A DNA stretch of 10,050 nucleotides from Betaproteobacteria bacterium (GTDB lineage: Bacteria; Pseudomonadota; Gammaproteobacteria; Burkholderiales; Eutrophovitaceae). A program made the position numbers and the translations under genes. The stretch covers positions 1 through 10,050 of the forward strand of contig QXZO01000128.1 of the NCBI GenBank assembly GCA_009886305.1, in the 5' to 3' direction. Positions within the stretch are counted from its first letter, which is position 1, and each line of letters starts with the position of its first letter. The notes below the pieces were generated by a model that saw only the letters and a list, made by a program, of their open reading frames with translations, did no database searches and had not been told where the DNA came from. Below, piece by piece: positions 1-5,879 of this stretch.

Positions 1-1183
1 AACGGCATCAACCATGAATGCGCTCGCGGAGGCCATTGGTATGTCACTACCTGGAGGTGCTGCCATACCAGCACCTCATCGTGAGCGCGCTGAAAACGCT
101 TACCTCACTGGTAAGCGAATCGTTGAAATGGTTTGGGAAGACCTTCGTCCATCAAAAATTATGACTAAGGCTGCTTTCGAAAATATGATAGCGGTTAACT
201 CTGCGATTGGTGGATCGACAAATGCACCAATTCACTTTAATGCGATTGCAAAGCACTTGGGCGTTAAATTAAATAATGACGATTGGGAACGAGTGGGCTA
301 TAACGTTCCTCTGATTGTCAATATGCAGCCGGCGGGCGAGTATTTGGGCGAGGATTTTCATCATGCCGGAGGTGTTCCTGGTGTTGTGAATCGGCTAATA
401 AAAGGGGGAATGATCAATAAAAAAGCTACAACCGTTAACGGAAAAACACTCTATAAGAACTGTGAAAAATTCAAAGTTTTGGACGAAACCGTGATTTGGC
501 CTATTAAAAAACCAATGAAGGACAAGGCGGGATTCCTTAATATGAAAGGTAATCTTTTTGATAGCGCGATTATGAAGACTAGTGTCATTTCTGATTTTTT
601 TAAAGAAAAATATTTGTCTAATCCTAAGGATCCAAATGCATTTGAGGGACGTGCAATCGTTTTTGAAGGTCCTGAGGATTACCATAAACGTATTGATGAT
701 CCAAAATTAAAAATAGATGACACTTGTATGTTGTTCGTGCGCGGGGTGGGCCCAGTGGGTTATCCAGGCGCGGCCGAGGTAGTCAATATGCAACCACCAG
801 CACGCTTAATCAGGGCCGGTGTTCAAGAATTGCCCTGCATTGGCGATGGAAGACAATCAGGAACCTCCGGGTCTCCTTCCATTTTGAATGCTTCTCCGGA
901 GGCTGCGACTGGTGGAAATCTCGCTATTCTTAAAACTAACGATATTGTTCGAGTTGATCTCAACAAGCGATCAGTTGATATTCGCATTTCTAAGACTGAA
1001 ATTCTTCGTCGACAGCGTAAGTTGAAGGCGGCGGGAGGACATCCAATTCCAGAAAGTCAAACGCCTTGGCAAGAAATTCAAAGGGATTATGTTGATGAAT
1101 TGTCAGAGGGGATGGTACTCAAGCCGGCTATTAAATATCAGAAGATTGACCGTAAAAAAGGTATACCTAGGGATAATCATTAA
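1..1183 (+). CDS. Sugar-acid (pentonate-type) dehydratase, IlvD/Edd family, 5'-truncated by window edge
   Basis: This is the C-terminal two thirds of an IlvD/Edd dehydratase, which removes water from a sugar acid to give a 2-keto-3-deoxy acid in the cytoplasm. The reading frame is open from base 2 (TAST before the first Met at base 14), so the gene starts upstream. About 393 residues are visible; the family is usually about 575-600. Seen: TASTMNALAEAIGMSLPG at the edge, GGSTNAPIHFNAIA, the C-terminal barrel VRGVGPVGYPGAAEV, then GDGRQSGTSGSPSILNASPEAATGG, whose Ser after GRQ corresponds to the catalytic serine in this family, and a PRDNH C-terminus. The GDGRQSGTSGSPSIL form matches L-arabinonate/D-xylonate-type dehydratases rather than true dihydroxy-acid dehydratase. 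The Fe-S cluster cysteines should lie in the missing part; the third is expected just before the window. Exact substrate is not determined. The RraA-like gene follows 71 bases after the stop. Confidence 0.9.
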   Translation, partial: TASTMNALAEAIGMSLPGGAAIPAPHRERAENAYLTGKRIVEMVWEDLRPSKIMTKAAFENMIAVNSAIGGSTNAPIHFNAIAKHLGVKLNNDDWERVGYNVPLIVNMQPAGEYLGEDFHHAGGVPGVVNRLIKGGMINKKATTVNGKTLYKNCEKFKVLDETVIWPIKKPMKDKAGFLNMKGNLFDSAIMKTSVISDFFKEKYLSNPKDPNAFEGRAIVFEGPEDYHKRIDDPKLKIDDTCMLFVRGVGPVGYPGAAEVVNMQPPARLIRAGVQELPCIGDGRQSGTSGSPSILNASPEAATGGNLAILKTNDIVRVDLNKRSVDIRISKTEILRRQRKLKAAGGHPIPESQTPWQEIQRDYVDELSEGMVLKPAIKYQKIDRKKGIPRDNH

Positions 1184-1204
1184 TTCTTGAGGAATAAAAG
1201 TTAT

Positions 1205-1222
1205 CCCATCACTTTTGATGGG
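1205..1222 (+). terminator. Perfect 7-bp hairpin between dehydratase and aldolase-like gene; possible weak terminator
   Basis: Arms CCCATCA (1205-1211) and TGATGGG (1216-1222) are perfectly complementary around a CTTT loop, 21 bases after the dehydratase stop. The following bases (CTCTCATTATTTG) are only moderately T-rich, so this is a poor intrinsic terminator. It may instead be an intercistronic stem that protects or separates the upstream message. Confidence 0.4.
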
Positions 1223-1254
1223 CTCTCATTATTTGAAAATTGATTTGGATATGG

Positions 1255-1908
1255 ATGACAGATCTCGATGAGATTTTGGCAGGCTTAAAAGATATACCCA
1301 CTGCAACTATTGCGAATGCATTAGATGATGTAGGTAAGTTGATTAATAGTTCTATAGCCATACGACCTATCAATCCCAATATGCGATTGATAGGTCGTGC
1401 GCTTACGGTTGATGTAGAGGCTGGTGAGCCAGGGGATTTTACATCTGAGGATTTTCGAGTAGGAGCTATGCTCGATGCAGCCCAAACCGGAGATGTGCTC
1501 GTGGTATCCGCAAAAGGGGCTAAGGCCTCTATCTGGGGTGGTATGGCCTCTTTGGCCGCAACTGTCAAAGGTATTGCTGGGTTGGTTGTGGATGGTTCGG
1601 TTCGTGATGTAGATGAAATCAATGCATGTGGGTTTAATGTTTTTAGTCGTCATGTGATCCCAACTACCGGTCGCACACGTCTTAATGTGAAATCGATAGG
1701 AAATGAAATTTCTGTAGATGGAGTTATTGTGAACTGTGGAGATGTCATCATTGGTGATTCCACTGGTCTCGTCGTGGTGCCATATGATCAGGCACCCAAG
1801 GTGCTTGAGAAAGCGATGCTATATCAAGCAGACGATATCAAAGCTGCCTTTGAAATAAGACGTGGTATCTCTTTTGTAGAGGTGATGAAGCAATTTAAAC
1901 GTATCTAA
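1255..1908 (+). CDS. RraA-like protein, probable class II pyruvate aldolase (HMG/CHA aldolase type)
   Basis: A 217-residue member of the RraA / HMG-CHA aldolase family. Family members of this size are metal-dependent pyruvate aldolases that cleave 4-hydroxy-2-oxo acids to pyruvate plus a carbonyl compound; E. coli RraA, the RNase E inhibitor, is shorter (about 161 residues). Seen: GAMLDAAQTGDVLVV (70-84), WGG (94-96), VVDGSVRDVDEI (111-122) and GDVIIGDSTGLVVVP (162-176). By count there is G96-x20-R117-D118-x2-E121; an R-D-x2-E/D pattern is the one associated with aldolase activity. I chose ATG 1255 because MTDLDEILAGLKDIPTATIA matches the usual N-terminus; a TTG at 1240 would add five residues. 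Neither start has a clear Shine-Dalgarno. Its place after a sugar-acid dehydratase suggests it cleaves the dehydratase product, but this is inference; other RraA-like activities, such as oxaloacetate decarboxylation, remain possible. Confidence 0.85.
   Translation: MTDLDEILAGLKDIPTATIANALDDVGKLINSSIAIRPINPNMRLIGRALTVDVEAGEPGDFTSEDFRVGAMLDAAQTGDVLVVSAKGAKASIWGGMASLAATVKGIAGLVVDGSVRDVDEINACGFNVFSRHVIPTTGRTRLNVKSIGNEISVDGVIVNCGDVIIGDSTGLVVVPYDQAPKVLEKAMLYQADDIKAAFEIRRGISFVEVMKQFKRI
1362..1398. repeat. Perfect 14-bp inverted repeat with 9-base loop inside the RraA-like gene
   Basis: Arms ACGACCTATCAATC (1362-1375) and GATTGATAGGTCGT (1385-1398) are exact reverse complements, separated by CCAATATGC. 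A T-G wobble could extend the RNA stem by one pair (1361/1399). The element lies about 107 bases after the chosen start codon and encodes residues 36-48, IRPINPNMRLIGR. A perfect 14-bp stem with so short a loop is not expected by chance in 10 kb. Its role is unknown: an mRNA stem, a protein-binding site, or the scar of a replication template switch that perfected an imperfect palindrome. Confidence 0.9.
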
Positions 1909-1926
1909 GCTCCAGATATCGGAAGG

Positions 1927-2664
1927 TTAAGCGGGGGACGCTACGATAACTCCGTCTACTGCATATTTTTCAATTAAGTCACTTACCATTCCGCTTTCTT
2001 TAGCCTGCTCAATGAACTCATGCAGGTATTTAGCGCTCTCCTTATGTGCTGGTAGTGTACCTGCCGATTGTTTAACTGATGTTATTTGTCCGTCGAGTAT
2101 TCGGTTTCCAGGCGTTTTTGCGCAATCGGCAACTAGTCGGGGTTTTAAGCCTCCGAGCACTTCTAGGTCATCGCGAATGAACTGTTCAAATGATTCGTCA
2201 ATTGATTCTGCCCGCACAATGGTCGCATGTTTGATCGTGGCGGTTAAGTAGAGATCGTAAGCACTACGATTCATCACGGAAATGCGATTACCAACCTGGT
2301 CGATCTCAGACAAATCTCTAATTGGTGAATTTTCCCGCACCAGAAAAGTCACGGGTATTTCTAAATACGGAGCGGAAAATGCAATATCTTTTGCTCTTTG
2401 TGGCTCATTACCAACGAAGGCAATATCCCATGCGTCCTCGAGGCCTGCATCAGCTAATTTCCCGGGATTTTCAAAGACTATGAATTTAGGATTAACATCC
2501 AATTCGCGCGCAAAAAAACGCCCAAGGTCTGGCGCTATTCCAAATGGTAAGCCGTCTGAATTGATTCGTGAAACAAGTAAAAAATTAGACGCGTTAATGC
2601 CAACTCTCAGAATATTATTTTTTGTGAGCTCTTCGCGAACTTTTAGGATGATCGAATTCGTCAT
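1927..2664 (-). CDS. Solute-binding protein family 3 homologue without a signal peptide
   Basis: A 245-residue protein with the two-lobed fold of amino-acid-type ABC transporter binding proteins. Seen: ILRVGIN (18-24) beginning lobe 1, FGIAPDLGRFFARELDV (41-57), the family signature-like WDIAFVGNEPQRAKDIAFS (79-97) followed by APYLEIPVTFLV, then the hinge and lobe 2 with ISVMNRSAYDLYL (128-140) and a return to lobe 1 near KESGMVSDLIEKY (222-234). The N-terminus MTNSIILKVREELTKN is hydrophilic, with no signal peptide or lipobox. An in-frame TAA at 2668-2670, two codons before the ATG, rules out an upstream extension. AAGGG (complement of 2671-2675) is a good Shine-Dalgarno. A TATAAC (complement of 2684-2689) might be a -10 box, but I see no matching -35. 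No permease or ATPase genes are next to it. It probably works in the cytoplasm, perhaps as a ligand sensor or a moonlighting enzyme; ligand unknown. It converges on the RraA-like gene with an 18-base gap. Confidence 0.8.
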   Translation of the reverse strand: MTNSIILKVREELTKNNILRVGINASNFLLVSRINSDGLPFGIAPDLGRFFARELDVNPKFIVFENPGKLADAGLEDAWDIAFVGNEPQRAKDIAFSAPYLEIPVTFLVRENSPIRDLSEIDQVGNRISVMNRSAYDLYLTATIKHATIVRAESIDESFEQFIRDDLEVLGGLKPRLVADCAKTPGNRILDGQITSVKQSAGTLPAHKESAKYLHEFIEQAKESGMVSDLIEKYAVDGVIVASPA

Positions 2665-2751
2665 AAGTTACCCTTAATATTTAGTTATAGTCACCACTGA
2701 TGAGGTTAAGGCTTACACAATTTTAACAACATTATTTTGAAATCTTGATTT

Positions 2752-2757
2752 GAAAGG
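2752..2757 (+). promoter_or_regulatory. Ribosome binding site of the alkA-like gene
   Basis: AAAGGT lies seven bases before ATG 2765 and, with the in-frame TAA at 2762-2764 directly before that ATG, fixes the start. The 100-base gap between the two divergent genes (2665-2764) must hold the promoters of both; I could not find a convincing -35/-10 pair for either. Confidence 0.6.
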
Positions 2758-2764
2758 TAAATAA

Positions 2765-3649
2765 ATGACTGCTGTGACTCTGACCGTTTCGTTACCTGAA
2801 AACTATAGATCTCTGGAGGTGCTTCAATATTACGGTAGGGATCAAACTGAAACATCTGAGAAGGCTTGCGACGACGGATTTCAAAAAGCATTATGGATTA
2901 GTAATTATCCAGCTTATTTCGCGGTAAAGTTTAATGGGACCTACGCCAGCATTGAGGCTGATGTTGACGCACAATTAAAAAAGGACAACTTTAAGTCGTT
3001 GTTCGAGTCGATTGTCTCGCGCGTCTTAGGATTATCACAACCAGTTTCTGAATTTGAGTCTATAGCGTTTGCTGATCATGTATTGAGGAGAATGGTTCGC
3101 CAAACAACAGGACTACGCGTACCTCAAGCAGTTTCTCCATGGGAGGCCCTCATCGGATCGGTTATTGGTCAGCAAGTTAGTGTCGTTGCTGCGACCGCGA
3201 TGAGATCTAGGTTTGTCAAAGGATTAGGCACCGCTCACTCGTCTGGTCTGTATTGCTTTCCAAACCCTGCAACTATAGCGGCGCTTAGCGCCGACGATTT
3301 ACGCGCGTATGGCATGTCATCTGCTAAAGCGTCTACCATTCATCGGCTAGCTGTATCGATTGATTCAGGAGGTTTCTCACTGGAGACGGAGCGTGTAAGT
3401 AACTATTTCGAGACGCTCTCTCGTGATCTTCTATTTTTTAAGGGTGTAGGTCCATGGACGATTAACTATACTTTATTACGAGGCTATGCTTTTTTGGATG
3501 GTTCTCTCCACGGAGACGTCGTAATTCGCAAAAAAACGCAGCAACTTTTAGGGAAATCAATGATGTCTGCCGCAGAGGTAGAGCAATGGTTAGCGCAGTA
3601 TCAACCATGGCGTGGATTACTTGCCGCACATTTGTGGGCCATGTCATAA
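2765..3649 (+). CDS. alkA: DNA-3-methyladenine glycosylase II (AlkA-type, HhH-GPD superfamily)
   Basis: A 294-residue base-excision repair enzyme that removes alkylated bases such as 3-methyladenine from DNA. Residues 1 to about 95 resemble the AlkA N-terminal domain. The HhH-GPD core follows, with WEALIGSVIGQQVSVVAA (126-143) and the helix-hairpin-helix LLFFKGVGPWTINYTLLRG (222-240). The catalytic aspartate is D251 in LHGDVVIRKK, placed as in AlkA. The C-terminal PWRGLLAAHLWAM (281-293) matches the AlkA PWRS...HIW block. The length is close to E. coli AlkA (282). The gene stands alone on the + strand, and neither Ada nor another repair gene is next to it. An intact catalytic Asp and hairpin suggest an active enzyme; substrate range cannot be read from sequence. 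Confidence 0.9.
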   Translation: MTAVTLTVSLPENYRSLEVLQYYGRDQTETSEKACDDGFQKALWISNYPAYFAVKFNGTYASIEADVDAQLKKDNFKSLFESIVSRVLGLSQPVSEFESIAFADHVLRRMVRQTTGLRVPQAVSPWEALIGSVIGQQVSVVAATAMRSRFVKGLGTAHSSGLYCFPNPATIAALSADDLRAYGMSSAKASTIHRLAVSIDSGGFSLETERVSNYFETLSRDLLFFKGVGPWTINYTLLRGYAFLDGSLHGDVVIRKKTQQLLGKSMMSAAEVEQWLAQYQPWRGLLAAHLWAMS

Positions 3650-3669
3650 AAAATCCATTTGCATGAATA

Positions 3670-3691
3670 CTTATAAGGCCTGAGTATAAGG
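3670..3691. repeat. Short overlapping inverted and direct repeat upstream of the small membrane protein gene
   Basis: CTTATA (3670-3675) and TATAAG (3685-3690) form an inverted repeat with a 9-base spacer. The same bases include TATAAGG twice (3672-3678 and 3685-3691), 13 bases apart. It lies in the 71-base gap after alkA and could hold a promoter or operator for the next gene. The arms are short, so chance is a fair explanation. Confidence 0.3.
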
Positions 3692-3698
3692 ATTAAAC

Positions 3699-3705
3699 GA
3701 AGGAG
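3699..3705 (+). promoter_or_regulatory. Strong but distant Shine-Dalgarno for the small membrane protein
   Basis: GAAGGAG is a near-perfect ribosome binding sequence, but it ends 15 bases before ATG 3721, which is longer than usual. An in-frame TAG at 3715-3717 excludes any nearer upstream start in that frame, so ATG 3721 is the only reasonable choice. Confidence 0.5.
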
Positions 3706-3720
3706 AATTAAATTTAGAAA

Positions 3721-3996
3721 ATGAAAAATAAAATTTACCATTTCAGTATTAATGATAAAAAAACGTCTGTTGGTGGGTTGTCAATTTTTACTCGGGTACT
3801 TTTAGCTGTAGTAGGTTTGGTGGGATTAGTGTTCGCGTTTATGTTTTCGATTGTTTTACTCGCTATTGCAGCGTTACTGGCGTTAGTTGTGATTGTATAT
3901 TTTTGGTGGAAGACACGGGATATCAGAAAGCGATATAGAGAGGCAGCCGAGAAGGGTAGAGTTTTCGATGGGGAGAGTCGACGTGACGACCTATAG
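3721..3996 (+). CDS. Small two-helix inner-membrane protein, unknown function
   Basis: A 91-residue protein I do not recognise by function. A polar N-terminus (1-20) is followed by a long hydrophobic stretch (about 25-63) that fits two adjacent transmembrane helices joined near residue 42 and ends in YFWWK. The C-terminal third is strongly charged (RDIRKRYREAAEKGR, then DGESRRDDL). By the positive-inside rule that tail is likely cytoplasmic, making a helical hairpin with both ends inside. A strong Shine-Dalgarno upstream supports translation. The next gene is in the same reading frame, with only the TAG stop and two codons between them. Co-transcription with that gene is likely from the spacing. 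Confidence 0.7.
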   Translation: MKNKIYHFSINDKKTSVGGLSIFTRVLLAVVGLVGLVFAFMFSIVLLAIAALLALVVIVYFWWKTRDIRKRYREAAEKGRVFDGESRRDDL

Positions 3997-4002
3997 ATTT
4001 TT

Positions 4003-5082
4003 GTGACCTTCTTTTCGACAGACGATGCGTTGGCAGACAGCGTCTCTTTTGCCGTTAGTAATGAAATCGAATGGACGCGAGATAACTCTAGCCCGTGGGG
4101 TATTCATGGAGAGGATATACCGCCTTGGAATCGCTTGCGAGGGCCTGTTTTTCCTCGTGGGGGTGTTTCGGGAGCAGTTCTTCTGAATGGAGAAAAGCTT
4201 ATGTCTTGGGGGGACTTTGAGCGTCCAGATTTAACGTTCAGTGTTGCGAAGACTTACTTATCCCTCTTGTGCGGTCTTGCTGTCGACGATGGGCTAATCC
4301 AGGACATTAACGAATGCGTAGAGATATCTTTACCAGGTGTTGGATTTGACTCTTCCCACAATAAATCTATTACGTGGAGGCATTTGCTAGAGCAAACAAG
4401 TGAATGGGAAGGAGTTTGTTGTGGGATTCCCGATCAAGCCGACCATTACCGATATTTATCATTTCAAGATTCGCGCTATAGAAGTAATTTCAAGAAAGGT
4501 ACAAAGCGACCACTGAATGAGCCTGGAACGTATTGGGAGTACAACGATGTCAGAATTAATCAATTATCCCTCGCGTTGTTACACCTTTTCCGCCAACCTC
4601 TGGACGAGGTGTTTGAGAAGAGAATTCTAAAGCCTATTGGATGCTCGTGTGATTGGGCTTGGACACCTTATGACGATGCGTATATTAATATTGATGGCAT
4701 TACTATGCAGACCCTTCCAGGGGGAAGTCACTGGGGAGGTGGTGTGCAAATCTCCAGCCAAGATCAAGTGCTGATTGGCCAATTAATGCTCCAAAAAGGT
4801 CGTTGGGGTAAGGATATATTGATTAGTTCTGATTGGATTGACATGATGCTTGCCCCATCACTTCTGGCGCCATTTTATGGTTTTTTAACCTGGTTGAACA
4901 CTGATGGTATTTTGTTCCCGAGATTGCCGGAGTCAAGTATCTTTGCCATTGGTGCCGGCGGTTCATATACTTGGATCGATCCCGAGATTAATGCCGTGAC
5001 ATCAGTGAGGTGGATTAATCCTTCTTGCGCTGAGACGTTTATGGTCCATTTGAGAAAAGCTATAGTTAATCGAGCGACTTAA
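4003..5082 (+). CDS. Beta-lactamase-fold serine hydrolase (class C / PBP-like family)
   Basis: A 359-residue serine hydrolase of the class C beta-lactamase/esterase family. Seen: the nucleophile motif S80-V-A-K83 in DLTFSVAKTYLSLLCG, the helix ITWRHLLEQTSEWEG (123-137), the second motif as Y180-N-D182 in GTYWEYNDVRIN, GGSHWGGGVQISSQDQ (240-254), and GAGGS (317-321) where the third (KTG/HxG-like) motif is expected. The start is GTG 4003, the first possible start after the in-frame TAG at 3994-3996; it has no obvious Shine-Dalgarno, so translation may depend on coupling to the preceding gene, six bases away. No signal peptide is seen, so the protein may be cytoplasmic, which argues against a resistance or cell-wall role and fits an esterase or amidase. 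Substrate unknown. It ends 23 bases before the converging ydfG gene. Confidence 0.82.
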   Translation: MTFFSTDDALADSVSFAVSNEIEWTRDNSSPWGIHGEDIPPWNRLRGPVFPRGGVSGAVLLNGEKLMSWGDFERPDLTFSVAKTYLSLLCGLAVDDGLIQDINECVEISLPGVGFDSSHNKSITWRHLLEQTSEWEGVCCGIPDQADHYRYLSFQDSRYRSNFKKGTKRPLNEPGTYWEYNDVRINQLSLALLHLFRQPLDEVFEKRILKPIGCSCDWAWTPYDDAYINIDGITMQTLPGGSHWGGGVQISSQDQVLIGQLMLQKGRWGKDILISSDWIDMMLAPSLLAPFYGFLTWLNTDGILFPRLPESSIFAIGAGGSYTWIDPEINAVTSVRWINPSCAETFMVHLRKAIVNRAT

Positions 5083-5083
5083 G

Positions 5084-5112
5084 TTAGGTTGTGGTTGGTC
5101 CTAATTTATTTT
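5084..5112. terminator. Weak stem between convergent genes, possible terminator
   Basis: TTAGG (5084-5088) and CCTAA (5100-5104) can pair around an 11-base loop, followed by TTTATTTT on the + strand. The stem has only five pairs and the T-run enters the end of ydfG. It is the only terminator-like element between the two converging genes, and it is weak. Confidence 0.2.
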
Positions 5113-5852
5113 CGATGCACTTGGAAGGGGCCAAATGATTGATTTACCGGCATAAGTTCAACCCTATTTATGTTCATATGGGACGGTAAAGTGGCGATCC
5201 AATACAGTGTCTGAGCTATGTCGTCCCCCGTCATTGGATTCGCTCCTTCATAAAGCTTATCTGAGGCAGATTGATCGCCTTTTGTGCGCACCAGTGTAAA
5301 TTCTGTTTCTGACATTCCCGGTTCTACGCAGGTAACTCGAACTCCGGTGCCATGGAGATCTGACCTTAATCCGAGTGAGAATTGCACAACGAATGCTTTA
5401 GTCCCTCCGTACACGTTCCCTCCCGGGTAGGGATAGCTGGCTGCCACGGAACTGATATTGATTACCGCGCCTCGCTGTTGGATCAATGTAGGAAGTACTT
5501 TGTGTGTCAAGGACATAAGTCCTCGGATATTTGTATCGACCATAGTATTCCATTGCTCTAGGTCGCTATCTTGTGCAGCCGCGGTCCCTAACGCGAGACC
5601 TGCATTATTGATCAGTAAGTCAATATCCTTGAAGCCTGAAGGTAATGAATCGATTGCATTATTGATGTGTGCGCTATCTTGTATATCAAAGGTAAGGGGA
5701 TGTAGTGCATCTCCATATTGCTCTTTGAGTGCGCGAAGACGCTCCTCGCGTCTTCCTGTCGCAATTACTTTCCAACCGTTATCAATGAATCGCTTGACGG
5801 ATGAGCTTCCGAATCCAGCCGTTGCTCCTGTGATGAGTGCAATTTTTGTCAT
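5106..5852 (-). CDS. ydfG: NADP-dependent 3-hydroxy acid dehydrogenase (YdfG-type short-chain dehydrogenase)
   Basis: A 248-residue classical short-chain dehydrogenase very similar to E. coli YdfG, which interconverts 3-hydroxy acids and their semialdehydes (malonic semialdehyde, serine, 3-hydroxyisobutyrate) using NADP(H). Seen: the cofactor loop TGATAGFG (8-15), ATGRREERL (31-39) with arginines suited to NADP, NNAG (82-85), and the catalytic set S135, Y148, K152 in ISSVAASYPYPGGNVYGGTKA. The C-terminal block MNINRVELMPVNQSFGPFQVHRK also matches YdfG. AGGG (complement of 5860-5863) gives a good Shine-Dalgarno. It starts 27 bases after the glcF stop on the same strand, so it is likely the last gene of the glycolate operon. 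There it may reduce tartronate semialdehyde (2-hydroxymalonic semialdehyde) to glycerate; this is inference from chemistry and context. Confidence 0.88.
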   Translation of the reverse strand: MTKIALITGATAGFGSSSVKRFIDNGWKVIATGRREERLRALKEQYGDALHPLTFDIQDSAHINNAIDSLPSGFKDIDLLINNAGLALGTAAAQDSDLEQWNTMVDTNIRGLMSLTHKVLPTLIQQRGAVINISSVAASYPYPGGNVYGGTKAFVVQFSLGLRSDLHGTGVRVTCVEPGMSETEFTLVRTKGDQSASDKLYEGANPMTGDDIAQTLYWIATLPSHMNINRVELMPVNQSFGPFQVHRK

Positions 5853-5879
5853 TAAGATTCCCTAAGTAAGCGTTGGTGT

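Noticed and set aside
1240..1254. TTG start giving five extra residues on the RraA-like protein
   Set aside because: MIWIW does not resemble family N-termini and has no ribosome binding site; ATG 1255 fits the family better, though it also lacks a clear site.
1209..1653. Two antisense open reading frames of 110 and 137 codons opposite the RraA-like gene
   Set aside because: They are mirror frames of a clear family member, have no recognisable domains, and one covers the intergenic hairpin.
2665..2764. Sigma-70 promoters for the divergent binding-protein and alkA genes
   Set aside because: Isolated -10-like boxes (TATAAC on the - strand, TATTTT on the + strand) lack a -35 box at acceptable spacing, so I do not call a promoter.
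3279..3293. CGGCGC/GCGCCG 6-bp stem with a 3-base loop in alkA
   Set aside because: Short, inside a coding region, and well within chance expectation.
4772..4781. 10-base palindrome ATTGGCCAAT
   Set aside because: About ten palindromes of this length are expected per 10 kb; it lies inside the hydrolase gene with no other sign of function.
5735..5755. 8-bp inverted repeat (GAAGACGC/GCGTCTTC) in ydfG
   Set aside because: It follows from the codons for the conserved RREERLR segment, and about one such stem is expected by chance in 10 kb.
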